Assembly: GCA_965237785.1 (NCBI GenBank)
Contig: OZ250159.1
Coordinates: 3,224,001 to 3,288,000, forward strand
DNA: 64,000 nucleotides
Direction: 5' to 3'
DNA from: UBA6522 sp965237785
Lineage (GTDB): Bacteria; Pseudomonadota; Gammaproteobacteria; Steroidobacterales; Rariloculaceae
Part shown: positions 24,606 to 33,935 of the stretch, piece after piece
How the letters are laid out: each line of letters opens with the position of its first letter
Numbering within the stretch: position 1 is the stretch's first letter
Program-made: the position numbers and the translations under genes
Notes under the pieces: model-generated
The model's database searches: none
Told to the model about the DNA's origin: nothing
What the model saw: only the letters and a program-made list of their open reading frames with translations

Positions 24606-27107
24606 TTGATCAAGGTGAATGCGTTGAAGAGCCGAACTCCGATCCTCCCCGGAATCGGGCTGTCGCTCGTGCTGAGCGCATGCCAGCCCTCGCCCGACGC
24701 CAGCCAATACGATGCCGCCCAATACAAGGCGATGCTGGGTACTTACTGTACTCACTGTCACAACTACGTCGATCGCGAAGGCGACCTGGTGTTGAGCCGC
24801 GTCGATCTCAACGATGTCGGCGCCCACGCCGAAATCTTCGAGAAGGTGGCCCGCAAGCTTCGAGCCGGCCAGATGCCCCCTTCGGGGGCCAGGCGCCCAA
24901 ATGCCGAAATATACGAAGGGTTCGCCTCGTGGCTTGAAAACCAGCTCGATCGCACGACCGTCGCGCAATTCCCCGCGCCGGGTTTGCACAGGCTCAACCG
25001 GGCCGAATACGGCGCCGCCATACGCGATCTGCTAGCGGTGGATGTCGACGCCACGCAGTTTCTGCCTGCCGACGACTCAAGCCGGGGATTCGACAACCAG
25101 GCAGGCACGCTCGGGCTGTCGCCGGCATTGCTTGAGGCCTATTTGTCAGCCGCCGGAAAGATCAGCCGACTGGCCGTTGGAAGCGTGTCGGCACCGTCGC
25201 AGACGCTTTACCGGCTTGCTGAAGACGTCAACCAGAATTATCACATTGAGGGCCTGCCGTTCGGTACCCGGGGTGGAACGCTCATCGAGCATTTCTTCCC
25301 GGCCGACGGGAATTACACGATACGCACGTTCGCGGTCACCTTGGGCAACATGGGCAATTTTCGTCCCTTCGGCGAAGTTCGGGGCGAACAACTTGAAGTG
25401 CTGCTCGACGGCGAGCGTACCGCACTTTTCGATTGGGACACAGAGTTCCACATCGAGAGTTTTATCGGAGGCTCCGGCCAACTGCAGAGCATCGAGGTAA
25501 CCATCCCCGTCACAGCCGGGATGCACAAGGTGGGTGTGACGTTCCTGGCGACGAACTACGCCCCGGGCCTGGATTTGAACCACGCATTCGAACGCACAAC
25601 CATCGAAACCGGCGGGCTGCCTGGTTTCACGTTTTATCCGCATGTGGGCAGCGTACGGATCGAAGGCCCATTCGATGCGGCGCAAGCCACAACCATGGCC
25701 AGCCGCGAGAAGATCTTCGTTTGCTCGCCGGAAGATACTCTGGACAATACCGATGAAGAGGAAGCCTGTGCCAGGCAGATCGCTTCAACTCTCGCACGCC
25801 GGGCCTATCGCGGTTTCCACACCCCTGACGATATCGACACCTTGATGGGCTTTTTCCGCTCCGGCCGAACAGGCGGGGACTTAGACAGCGGCGTCCAGAT
25901 GATCGTGCAACGCGCCCTGTCGGATCCGAAGTTCATTTATCGTGCCGAGGCCGAGCCGGCGGAAGTCGCCGCGGGCGAGACATATCCAATCAGCGATCTG
26001 GAACTGGCGTCCAGAATATCGTTCTTCTTGTGGAGCAGCGTTCCCGACGATGAACTCCTGACGATCGCCGAACAGGGCACGCTCAGCGATCCCGACGTTC
26101 TCCGATCCCAGGTACAGCGCATGCTCGTTGACGAGCGTTCGCGAGCGCTCACCGAGAACTTTGCCGGACAATGGCTTGGGCTTCGAAGCCTCGACGTACA
26201 CGCTCCGGTGGTCGAGTTATTCCCGGATTTCGACGACAACCTGCGCCAGGCGCTGCGCCGCGAAACCGAACTGTTTTTCGACAGTATTCTGCGTGAAGGA
26301 CGCAGCGCCATCGATCTGCTGACCGCCAACCACACCTTCGTCAACGAGCGGTTGGCCAAGCACTACGGCATCCGCAACGTCAGGGGCAGCCGCTTCCGCC
26401 GCGTGGAACTGGGTGAGGAGTTCGATATTCGCCGGGGCTTGCTCGGCAAGGGCAGCATATTGACCGTATCTTCCGTACCGGCCCGTACCTCGCCGGTTAT
26501 CAGGGGCAACTGGATCCTGATGAACCTGTTGGGCACGCCGGCGCCTGATCCGCCCGCGGACGTACCTGACCTTGAACCGGTCGATACAACCGCCGCGGGC
26601 GATCGGCGTCAGCCGTCAATCCGCGAACAACTCGAGGCTCACACCGGGGATCCCGTCTGTTCCGCCTGCCACAAGATCATGGATCCGTTCGGTTTCGCGA
26701 TGGAGCACTTCGATGCCGTCGGCCGGTGGCGCGATGAGGACGCCGGCGAGCCGATCAATGCCGTCTCCATCATGTACGACGGCACCCGGGTCGGCGGGCC
26801 GGTGGAGCTTCGAGAGTTCTTCCTAAAGTACTCGGAGCAATTTGTCCGGTCCTTGACAGAAAAACTCCTGACTTATGCGCTCGGCAGAGGAGTCGAGTAC
26901 TATGATATGCCGGTTGTTCGTTCTGTTGTGAATCAGGCGGCGAGCGATGATTATCGACTCAATTCGATCATTCAGGCGATCGTCGGCAGCGAACCCTTTC
27001 GCATGAATATGAAGGGCGGCGAAGAGCCGGAAGGATTGGCGTCGGGAGAGACACAGCGTACACTCGAGATGGCGACTGCGGCCATCGCAAATAGAAAGAG
27101 CCGATGA
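24606..27107 (+). CDS. PSD1/DUF1592-type large lipoprotein with cytochrome-like motifs
   Basis: 833 residues. A lipobox (LVLSAC) is followed by CTHCH in MLGTYCTHCHNYVD, a c-type haem site, and GQMPPSGARRPN. The later domains are those of the planctomycete-type cluster: DUF1587 (HRLNRAEYGAAIRDLL), DUF1595 (YRGFHTPDDIDTLMGFF), DUF1592 (DLELASRISFFLWSSVPDDELL), DUF1588 (YGIRNVRG, RRGLLGKGSILTVSS, CSACHKIMDPFGFAMEHFDAVGRWR) and DUF1585 near the C-terminus. CSACH is a second haem-type motif. The start is TTG 24606 or GTG 24615. The biochemical role is unknown; export and electron transfer are likely. It overlaps the DUF1552 gene by four bases. Confidence 0.85.
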   Translation: MIKVNALKSRTPILPGIGLSLVLSACQPSPDASQYDAAQYKAMLGTYCTHCHNYVDREGDLVLSRVDLNDVGAHAEIFEKVARKLRAGQMPPSGARRPNAEIYEGFASWLENQLDRTTVAQFPAPGLHRLNRAEYGAAIRDLLAVDVDATQFLPADDSSRGFDNQAGTLGLSPALLEAYLSAAGKISRLAVGSVSAPSQTLYRLAEDVNQNYHIEGLPFGTRGGTLIEHFFPADGNYTIRTFAVTLGNMGNFRPFGEVRGEQLEVLLDGERTALFDWDTEFHIESFIGGSGQLQSIEVTIPVTAGMHKVGVTFLATNYAPGLDLNHAFERTTIETGGLPGFTFYPHVGSVRIEGPFDAAQATTMASREKIFVCSPEDTLDNTDEEEACARQIASTLARRAYRGFHTPDDIDTLMGFFRSGRTGGDLDSGVQMIVQRALSDPKFIYRAEAEPAEVAAGETYPISDLELASRISFFLWSSVPDDELLTIAEQGTLSDPDVLRSQVQRMLVDERSRALTENFAGQWLGLRSLDVHAPVVELFPDFDDNLRQALRRETELFFDSILREGRSAIDLLTANHTFVNERLAKHYGIRNVRGSRFRRVELGEEFDIRRGLLGKGSILTVSSVPARTSPVIRGNWILMNLLGTPAPDPPADVPDLEPVDTTAAGDRRQPSIREQLEAHTGDPVCSACHKIMDPFGFAMEHFDAVGRWRDEDAGEPINAVSIMYDGTRVGGPVELREFFLKYSEQFVRSLTEKLLTYALGRGVEYYDMPVVRSVVNQAASDDYRLNSIIQAIVGSEPFRMNMKGGEEPEGLASGETQRTLEMATAAIANRKSR

Positions 27108-28453
27108 ACTTCATCACCAGGAAACACATTCCACGGCGAACGTTTCTGCGCGGTGCGGGAGCCACCCTGGCATTGCCGTTTCTCGATGCCATGGTACCGG
27201 CGGGAATTCGCACCGCCAGGGCACAGACGCCGCAAACGCCGACACGCTTTGTCGGCATCTTCGTGCCCCACGGCGCGGCGCCGGGCTACTGGGTACCGGA
27301 AAAGACCGGTTCCAACTTCAGCTTTCCCTTTATCTACGAACCGCTTGAGGCATTCAGAGACCACGTGATCGTTACCAGTGGGCTCTGGTGCAAGTCGGCC
27401 GAACCGCCGCCGGGAGTAACCGGCGCGGATCACTTCGTCGCCGCGGCATTTCTGTGTGCCGATAAGCCGAAAAAGACGACGGGCGCAGATATTTACGTCG
27501 GCACAACCATTGACCAACAGATTGCCCGGAAGATCGGTCAGGAAACGCTGCTGCCGTCGCTGCAGCTCGCCGTGGAGGATCCGGGAGCGAGTTCCGCCTG
27601 TGGCGAAGGCTATAGCTGCGCGTACACAAACTCCATTTCGTGGCAGACGCCCGAGCGTCCGCTGCCCATGGAAATCAATCCCCAGGTGGTATTTGAGCGG
27701 CTCTTCGGCGATGGCGGCACGCCCGAGGAGCGCGACGCGCGCCGACAGGCTCAGCGAAGCATTCTGGACTCGATAACCGGTAGTCTGGCGCGGCTGGAGG
27801 TCGATGTGGGCTACAGCGACCGAATCCGGCTCGAGCAGTACGTCGAGGATATCCGTGAACTGGAGCGGCGGCTCAAGATCGCCGCCCAGGCATCGACGGA
27901 AACACCGGACATGCCTTTACCGTACGGCGTTCCGGAGTCGTTCGACGAACACATCCGTCTGCAGTTCGATCTGTTGGCGTTGGCATTTCAGGCTGACATC
28001 ACGCGCGTGTCCACCTTGCTGTACGCCCGTGACCTCACCAGCCGCGTCTATCCGGAAAGCGGCACGACGGTGAGCTTCCATGGCGGATCCCACCACGCAG
28101 GCGACCCCGGACGAATTGCCGAGTACGCGAGGATAAACCGCTACCACGTGCAGACCCTGGCTCACTTCATCGAGAAGCTGAATTCGATCCCCGAGGGCGA
28201 CGGCACGTTGCTCGATCATTCCCTGGTGCTCTACGGCACCAACATGGGCGACTCCAATCAGCATCTGCACTATGACGTTCCCCACGTCCTGATCGGCGGC
28301 GCATCCGGCAAGATGGCAGGCAACCGGCACCTCGAGTATCCCACCAGGGAAGTGCCCACCGGAAATCTGTTGCTGAGCGTCCTGGATGCCTACGGGATCC
28401 ATCGGGAGAACATCGGCGACAGCACCGGCCGGCTTGAGGGCCTGATCGCGTAG
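27104..28453 (+). CDS. DUF1552 protein with a twin-arginine signal
   Basis: 449 residues. The N-terminus has a Tat motif, RRTFLRGAGATLALPFLDA, typical of the family. Recognisable blocks are FVGIFVPHGAAPGYWVPE, GADHFVAAAFLCADKP, AYTNSISWQTPERPLPMEI, FERLFGD, LDSITGSLARLEVDVGYSDRIRLEQYVEDIRELERRL and VLYGTNMGDSNQHLHYDVPHVLIGG. The fold is related to DUF1501/alkaline-phosphatase-like proteins. DUF1552 genes almost always follow DUF1592-type genes. The ATG overlaps the preceding stop (ATGA), so the pair is translationally coupled and the products probably work together outside the cytoplasm. Confidence 0.88.
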   Translation: MNFITRKHIPRRTFLRGAGATLALPFLDAMVPAGIRTARAQTPQTPTRFVGIFVPHGAAPGYWVPEKTGSNFSFPFIYEPLEAFRDHVIVTSGLWCKSAEPPPGVTGADHFVAAAFLCADKPKKTTGADIYVGTTIDQQIARKIGQETLLPSLQLAVEDPGASSACGEGYSCAYTNSISWQTPERPLPMEINPQVVFERLFGDGGTPEERDARRQAQRSILDSITGSLARLEVDVGYSDRIRLEQYVEDIRELERRLKIAAQASTETPDMPLPYGVPESFDEHIRLQFDLLALAFQADITRVSTLLYARDLTSRVYPESGTTVSFHGGSHHAGDPGRIAEYARINRYHVQTLAHFIEKLNSIPEGDGTLLDHSLVLYGTNMGDSNQHLHYDVPHVLIGGASGKMAGNRHLEYPTREVPTGNLLLSVLDAYGIHRENIGDSTGRLEGLIA

Positions 28454-28482
28454 CGCTCAACCGGATGCAGAGAGGAGAGGTC

Positions 28483-30243
28483 ATGATGTATCCGACCAGG
28501 TCGAGCTCCGGAGCGGTCTCCATGCTGATACTGGTGGCGCTCTCGAGTACCGCCGCGCAAGTCGCAGTGGCCGGCGACCTCGCGGATGCAGCTATGCGCG
28601 GAGACGCCGCTGCCGTCGCGGCTTTGCTCGGTCGCGGCGCGGACGTGAACGAGCCTCAGAGCGACGGCGCCACGGCACTCCACTGGGCGGTCTATGAAGA
28701 TCGGCCAGAGTTGGCGGCCCAGTTGATCGACGCGGGAGCCGACGTTACGGCCCGCAACCGAGCGGGAGTGACGCCGCTGTCGCTGGCTGCGGAAACCGGC
28801 AACGCAGCCATGGTGGAACGGTTGCTGGATGCCGGCGCCGACCCTCGGGAGACGCTGCCCAACGGCGAGACGACGCTGATGATGGCGGCCCGCACGGGCA
28901 GCGTGGATACCATCGAGTTGCTCATCGACCGAGGCGCTGACATCAATGCCCGGGAGACCGTACGCGGTACCACGGCCCTGATGTGGGCTGCCGCCTATGA
29001 CAACCCGCCGGCTGTCCAGGCGCTGGTCGATCGCGGCGCGGACCTCAGTCTACGGTCCGACCCGATCCGCCAGCCGCGTCGCCCCTACCTGGCGCCGACT
29101 CCGAAGGAGCGTATCGACGAATACCTGCGGGCCGTGGGCCAGGCAGGGACCTCGATCTCGGTCATCCAGAGCGGCGGCGATGATACGGCCGAGGCCCCTG
29201 TATCGGTGGTCAGCGAGGAAGCGGCGCGGGAAGCCACCGGCGATTCCGTCCAGCCGGCCGATGCGGTGGGCGACTTCGGCGGGTACCGGCGCGAACGACC
29301 CATAACCGGAGGGCTTACCGCCCTAGTTTTCGCAGCGCGCCATAACGACATGGAATCAACGCGGATTCTGCTGGATTCCGGCGCCGACGTAAACCAGGTG
29401 ACCGAATACGGTTGGACCGCGCTGCTCACCGCCACTCAGAACCGCTACTACCAACTCGGCGCGTACCTCCTGGAGCGTGGCGCAGACCCTGCCGTTGCCA
29501 ACAACGGAGGCTGGACGCCTCTGTATATCGCGACGGATAACCGCAACATCGAGAACGGCGACTATCCAACGCGAAAACCGGACATGGATCACATGGAATA
29601 TATCGAGTTGCTTCTCGATCGCGGCGCCGACCCCGATGCACGCATGAAATCGAGCACGGAAACTCGAACAATCTTTACTCACCAATGGTTGCGCGAGGAA
29701 GGTGCGACGCCCTTCTGGCGGGCGGCACAGTCCAGCGATACGGACCTGCTGCAGCGGCTCCTCGACGCAGGCGCCGACCCGCTCATCGCCACCGACAATG
29801 GCACCACCGTGCTCATGGTGGCGTCCGGCATCGGCTGGGTTGAGGGCGTGACCCACGAATGGTCGAGAGATCGGAACGTACAGACCGTGAATTGGCTGCT
29901 TGAGCTTGGAGCCGACGTCAATGTCCGCGACAGGGACGGCCGCACCGCTCTAATGGGCGCAGCACACAAGGGACGCAACGAAATCGTGCAGATACTCGTC
30001 GATCGCGGCGCCGACATGGCAGTTCGGGACGTCGGCAGCCGTGACAGTATCCACAACCTGTACGGAAAGACCTGGCAGGCGATCGACTACGCCGACGGCT
30101 TGGTGAGAGTGGGCGTCCAGTCGTCGATCGCGCATCCGGAGACTGCTGACTTCCTGCGTGAATTGATGGTCGACGCCGGGCTACCCGTACCCCCCAAGGG
30201 CCGAACGCTTGAGTCCGTTTGCGTCACTGAATTGTGCCGATAG
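28483..30243 (+). CDS. Exported ankyrin-repeat protein
   Basis: About 586 residues: signal peptide (to VAVAGD) and then ankyrin repeats, with the recurring hallmark LLxRGADVNxxxxxGxTALHxAxxxG. There are four to five N-terminal repeats, a Pro/Gly-rich insert (about 190-275) with no repeat pattern, and a further block of about six. ATG 28483 was chosen for the GAGGAGAGG just upstream rather than the ATG at 28465. It follows the DUF1552 gene by 29 bases, and the trio DUF1592-DUF1552-ankyrin recurs in environmental bacteria. Ankyrin repeats suggest a periplasmic protein-binding role; no enzyme domain is seen. Confidence 0.85.
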   Translation: MMYPTRSSSGAVSMLILVALSSTAAQVAVAGDLADAAMRGDAAAVAALLGRGADVNEPQSDGATALHWAVYEDRPELAAQLIDAGADVTARNRAGVTPLSLAAETGNAAMVERLLDAGADPRETLPNGETTLMMAARTGSVDTIELLIDRGADINARETVRGTTALMWAAAYDNPPAVQALVDRGADLSLRSDPIRQPRRPYLAPTPKERIDEYLRAVGQAGTSISVIQSGGDDTAEAPVSVVSEEAAREATGDSVQPADAVGDFGGYRRERPITGGLTALVFAARHNDMESTRILLDSGADVNQVTEYGWTALLTATQNRYYQLGAYLLERGADPAVANNGGWTPLYIATDNRNIENGDYPTRKPDMDHMEYIELLLDRGADPDARMKSSTETRTIFTHQWLREEGATPFWRAAQSSDTDLLQRLLDAGADPLIATDNGTTVLMVASGIGWVEGVTHEWSRDRNVQTVNWLLELGADVNVRDRDGRTALMGAAHKGRNEIVQILVDRGADMAVRDVGSRDSIHNLYGKTWQAIDYADGLVRVGVQSSIAHPETADFLRELMVDAGLPVPPKGRTLESVCVTELCR

Positions 30244-30288
30244 ATTCCCGTCGTATCCGACCAACCACAACAAAAGGAACCATTTGCA

Positions 30289-31398
30289 ATGAAATCCAGA
30301 GCGGCCGTAGCCTGGGAAGCCGGGCAACCCCTCTCCATAGAAGAGATCGACATCGCCGGGCCGAAAGCCGGCGAAGTGTTACTGCGAATCGTGGCCACGG
30401 GCGTTTGCCACACGGATGCGTTCACCCTCTCGGGCGAGGACCCGGAGGGCGCGTTCCCGTCAATCCTCGGTCACGAGGGCGGCGCGGTCGTCGAGGAGGT
30501 CGGTGAGGGCGTTACCAGCGTCAAAGCCGGCGACCATGTCATTCCTCTGTATACGCCCGAATGCCGCGAATGTTCATTCTGCACCTCCGGCAAAACCAAT
30601 CTCTGCCAGGCGATTCGGGTCACCCAGGGCCAGGGCGTGATGCCCGACGGAACAAGCCGTTTCTCCCAGGGAGGCAAGCAGATTCTGCACTTCATGGGTA
30701 CCTCGACGTTCTCGGAGTACACGGTGTTGCCGGAGATCGCGGTGGCCAAGGTGAGTATGGAGGCGCCGCTGGAAAAAGTGTGCCTGCTCGGCTGCGGCAT
30801 CACCACCGGCATCGGCGCCGTGCTCCATACCGCCAAGGTGGAACCCGGCGCAACGGTGGCGGTATTCGGCCTCGGAGGCGTCGGCCTGAGCGTGATTCAG
30901 GGTGCCGTGATGGCGAAGGCCGGACGGATTCTCGCCGTGGATATCAATCCGGACAAGGCTGAGATGGCAACGGCATTGGGAGCCACCGATTTCGTCAACC
31001 CGAGGGACCATGACGCGCCGATTCAGGACGTCATCGTCGATCTCACCGGCGGCGGCGTGGACTATTCGTTCGAGGCCGTCGGCAATGTCAACCTGATGCG
31101 CGCCGCGCTCGAGTGCTGCCACAAGGGTTGGGGTGAATCGACCATCATCGGCGTGGCCGGCGCGGGGCAGGAGATCGGCACGCGGCCGTTCCAGTTGGTG
31201 ACCGGGCGCGTCTGGCGCGGCAGCGCGTTCGGCGGTGTGAAGGGTCGAAGTCAGCTCCCCGGCATGGTCAAACAGTACATGGCCGGAGAGATCAAGGTCG
31301 ATGAAATGATCACTCACACCATGGGACTGGAAGACATCAACACGGCTTTCGATCTCATGCACGAGGGCAAGAGCATCCGCTCGGTCGTCCACTTCTGA
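30289..31398 (+). CDS. frmA: S-(hydroxymethyl)glutathione dehydrogenase / class III alcohol dehydrogenase
   Basis: 369 residues, the class III length. It oxidises the formaldehyde-glutathione adduct with NAD+ and can reduce S-nitrosoglutathione. Catalytic zinc ligands lie in ATGVCHTDAFTL and ILGHEGGAVVEEVG; the four structural-zinc cysteines are in ECRECSFCTSGKTNLC. The nucleotide-binding GLGGVGLSVIQGA follows GCGITTGIGAVLHTAKV. The C-terminal GSAFGGVKGRSQLPGMV is typical of class III. ATG 30289 follows AAAAGGA. It ends four bases from the convergent DUF849 gene. Confidence 0.93.
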   Translation: MKSRAAVAWEAGQPLSIEEIDIAGPKAGEVLLRIVATGVCHTDAFTLSGEDPEGAFPSILGHEGGAVVEEVGEGVTSVKAGDHVIPLYTPECRECSFCTSGKTNLCQAIRVTQGQGVMPDGTSRFSQGGKQILHFMGTSTFSEYTVLPEIAVAKVSMEAPLEKVCLLGCGITTGIGAVLHTAKVEPGATVAVFGLGGVGLSVIQGAVMAKAGRILAVDINPDKAEMATALGATDFVNPRDHDAPIQDVIVDLTGGGVDYSFEAVGNVNLMRAALECCHKGWGESTIIGVAGAGQEIGTRPFQLVTGRVWRGSAFGGVKGRSQLPGMVKQYMAGEIKVDEMITHTMGLEDINTAFDLMHEGKSIRSVVHF

Positions 31399-31402
31399 CG
31401 GG

Positions 31403-32335
31403 TTAGAACGCGACCGCATCCCCGCCCTTGAGGCCAAGCATCTCCCGAGCCTCGTCCGGCGTTGCGATTTGCAGGCCCAGTTCGTCCACGATTTCCCGGG
31501 CCATGGTCACTTGCTGGGCGTTGGACTCCGCGAGCCGCCCCGGCCCCGCCCAGAGGGAGTCCTCCAAACCCACGCGGATATTCGACCCCAGACCCGCCCC
31601 CTGACGCGCGATGGGCATCTGGTTGCGGCCGGCGCCGAGCACCGACCATCGATAGCTGTCGCCGAACAGACGGTCCGCGGTGCGGCGCATGTGCAGAAGG
31701 TCGTCGGGGTGAGCGCCGATCCCGCCGAGGATACCCATCACGCTCTGCACGAAGAGGGGCGGCTTGACCAAGCCTCGATCGACAAAGTGAGCCAGGTTGT
31801 AGACATGGGAAATGTCATAGCACTCGAACTCGAAGCGCGTACCGTTCTCGCTGCAGGCAGTGAGTATGCGCTCGATATCCGCGAAGGTATTCTTGAAGAC
31901 CAGATCGCGGCTCTTCTCCAGGTGATCGCGCTCCCACGCGTACTTGAACTCCTTGAATCGGTTGAGCATGGGATAAAGGCCGAAATTCATGGAACCCATG
32001 TTCAGGGAAGCCACCTCCGGTTGGAGCTGCAACGCCGGTTGCAGCCTCTCGTCCACGGTCATGTGCGGGCTGCCACCGCTGGTGATGTTGATCACGGCGT
32101 CCGTACTCGCCTTGATCTGTGGCAGGAACTTGCGGAATACGTCCGGATCCTGGGTCGGGCGCCCATCCGCGGGATCGCGACCGTGCAGATGCAGGATGGC
32201 GGCGCCCGCCTCCGAGGCGGCGATGGCGGCGGCAGCGATCTCCTCCGGGGTCACCGGCAGATGCGGCGACATGGACGGAGTATGGATCGCCCCGGTGGGC
32301 GCACAGGTGATGATGACCTTGCGTGTTGCAGTCAT
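31403..32335 (-). CDS. Beta-keto acid cleavage enzyme (BKACE, DUF849)
   Basis: 310 residues. The family condenses a beta-keto acid with acetyl-CoA to give acetoacetate and a new CoA ester, as in lysine fermentation (3-keto-5-aminohexanoate) or carnitine-type breakdown. Zinc-binding residues are in AAILHLHGRDPADGRPTQD and the later FECYDISHVYNL. Other motifs are ITCAPTGAIHTPSMSP at the start and GVLEDSLW-like GLEDSLWAGPGRLA near the end. The substrate side group cannot be read from sequence here. The acetoacetate product would fit the AacS gene at 8841 in the same chromosome region. Confidence 0.85.
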   Translation of the reverse strand: MTATRKVIITCAPTGAIHTPSMSPHLPVTPEEIAAAAIAASEAGAAILHLHGRDPADGRPTQDPDVFRKFLPQIKASTDAVINITSGGSPHMTVDERLQPALQLQPEVASLNMGSMNFGLYPMLNRFKEFKYAWERDHLEKSRDLVFKNTFADIERILTACSENGTRFEFECYDISHVYNLAHFVDRGLVKPPLFVQSVMGILGGIGAHPDDLLHMRRTADRLFGDSYRWSVLGAGRNQMPIARQGAGLGSNIRVGLEDSLWAGPGRLAESNAQQVTMAREIVDELGLQIATPDEAREMLGLKGGDAVAF

Positions 32336-32357
32336 ACCGAATATTCAGCGCGCAAAG

Positions 32358-33935
32358 CTAAGCAATTACACTTTCCAACAAGTCTAGCTGCCGGCCGATC
32401 GGCACGATTTCCGGAAGCCGCGCGATCAATTCTTCTGCTGGAACCCCGCGTAATTCCTTCGGCTCCAGTTTATGCAATCCGCCGCCATAGACGCGACCGT
32501 GGCTTAACAGTTCGCTGGATTCTATCTGATTCAGGAATTTCCAGGCTTCCCGAATGATAGCCGGCTCCCTTGAGGCAGCACAGGCCAGCAAGGGCTTGGG
32601 ATAGAGCATCAAATAGACGTTACAAGCGGTCGCCCGACCATGATTCAGGATGAAGCGAAAAGGCTTTGCCCCCGGCTTGCTTCGCCCCATGTAGGTGCAA
32701 ACAATCGGTGCCGGCGGTCTGTTTTCCTGTGCGTACCAAGGGCGCCGGGAGCGGCACAGATAGCGTTTTGAAACCGGTTTTTCGCCTTCGCAGCCGGAGT
32801 CAAGATACGCTTTCAGCGTGGGAAAGCGCACGGCTATCTCGTCTTCCGTTAAGCGAGTATCGAGCAGAAATAGCTGTTTTTCGGTGAGCGGCAGCCCATT
32901 TTCATCGGCCAGGATCTCATCCTCCGGAAGGTAACGGGAGCTGGGCAGAACGGGCGTAAAGCATTCGATCGGAAGGCCACGGGCCATGATCTGCGCGCGG
33001 TCCATGATGAAGAAGCTATTGTCGCCGGTGGCAAGACCGCGCTTGATATCGAAGAGATCGCCCAAGGTGATTCCGGCGCGCTTCGTCGCGTTCTCTGCTT
33101 TCGGATACCGCGTCCATTTGGCCTCACAGGCAAGATCCGCGATCGATACCTGTCGGGCAAGAGCTGGCGCCTCCAGCGTGCCTCCATAGGAGAAGATTGC
33201 CGCATGATCCTCGGGTGGCGGCGTGTTTTTTATCCAAACCACAGCCGAAGATACGAGCGCATCCCTAAACTGCACGTCTTCGGGATCATAGCGGTGGATT
33301 TGAAGGAGTGTCACCTTCTTCAAGAGATAGATCTTGAGCGCCCTTCCATAGTTCACGCTCATAAATTCGCTAGGAATGAGCCATCCCGCAATAGCGCCGG
33401 GAACCATCCACTTGTGCGACAACCCCATGAAATAGCAGTAGAGCCCCGACAGGCCACTGGCCTTCACTCCACACGCTTGTTCCGTCAGACGCTGAAGATC
33501 GGCCTTGGTCCGGGCATCCATGTGATGATGCCGAACGTAGGGAGGGTTGCAGATCAGAAGATTCGTGCAAGGCTCCCTTGGTTCGGCCTTTGTGAAATCG
33601 TCCAGGCGAATATCGAGGGGAGTGTCAGCCCAAAACCGGCTGGCGGGCTTTCCATAATGCGGATCGATCTCGAAACCCGTGGCGCTCTCGATCCGCTCGT
33701 CAGGGACGATGGCCCGCAATGCAGAATAGAATGAACCCGTGCCAATGCCTGGATCAAGGAAATGTATTGGCGCGACGGGCGACAACAGGCGTGTTCCATG
33801 CGAAAGGATTTCACGGGCGAGTTCGGTTGGCGTTGCGAATTGCCCCATGCGGTTGCGCTCCGCGGATGTTTTTCCACTGTCGAGCATCGCCTGAAGGGCA
33901 ACTCTCTCTCTCTCGATACGGCCCAAGGCGCTCAT
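32358..33935 (-). CDS. N6-adenine DNA methyltransferase of a type II restriction system
   Basis: 525 residues from ATG 33935. Motif I is DPGIGTGSF, preceded by a MGQFATPTELAREIL segment typical of Eco57I/TaqI-type methyltransferases, and motif IV is the catalytic NPPY in LLICNPPYVRHHH. The C-terminal ~250 residues form the target-recognition region (GITLGDLFDIKRGLATGDNSFF). It methylates adenine and would protect DNA from the cognate nuclease. ATG 33935 overlaps the endonuclease stop (ATGA), so the endonuclease gene lies upstream in one operon. Specificity is inferred to match XamI (GTCGAC). Confidence 0.9.
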   Translation of the reverse strand: MSALGRIERERVALQAMLDSGKTSAERNRMGQFATPTELAREILSHGTRLLSPVAPIHFLDPGIGTGSFYSALRAIVPDERIESATGFEIDPHYGKPASRFWADTPLDIRLDDFTKAEPREPCTNLLICNPPYVRHHHMDARTKADLQRLTEQACGVKASGLSGLYCYFMGLSHKWMVPGAIAGWLIPSEFMSVNYGRALKIYLLKKVTLLQIHRYDPEDVQFRDALVSSAVVWIKNTPPPEDHAAIFSYGGTLEAPALARQVSIADLACEAKWTRYPKAENATKRAGITLGDLFDIKRGLATGDNSFFIMDRAQIMARGLPIECFTPVLPSSRYLPEDEILADENGLPLTEKQLFLLDTRLTEDEIAVRFPTLKAYLDSGCEGEKPVSKRYLCRSRRPWYAQENRPPAPIVCTYMGRSKPGAKPFRFILNHGRATACNVYLMLYPKPLLACAASREPAIIREAWKFLNQIESSELLSHGRVYGGGLHKLEPKELRGVPAEELIARLPEIVPIGRQLDLLESVIA

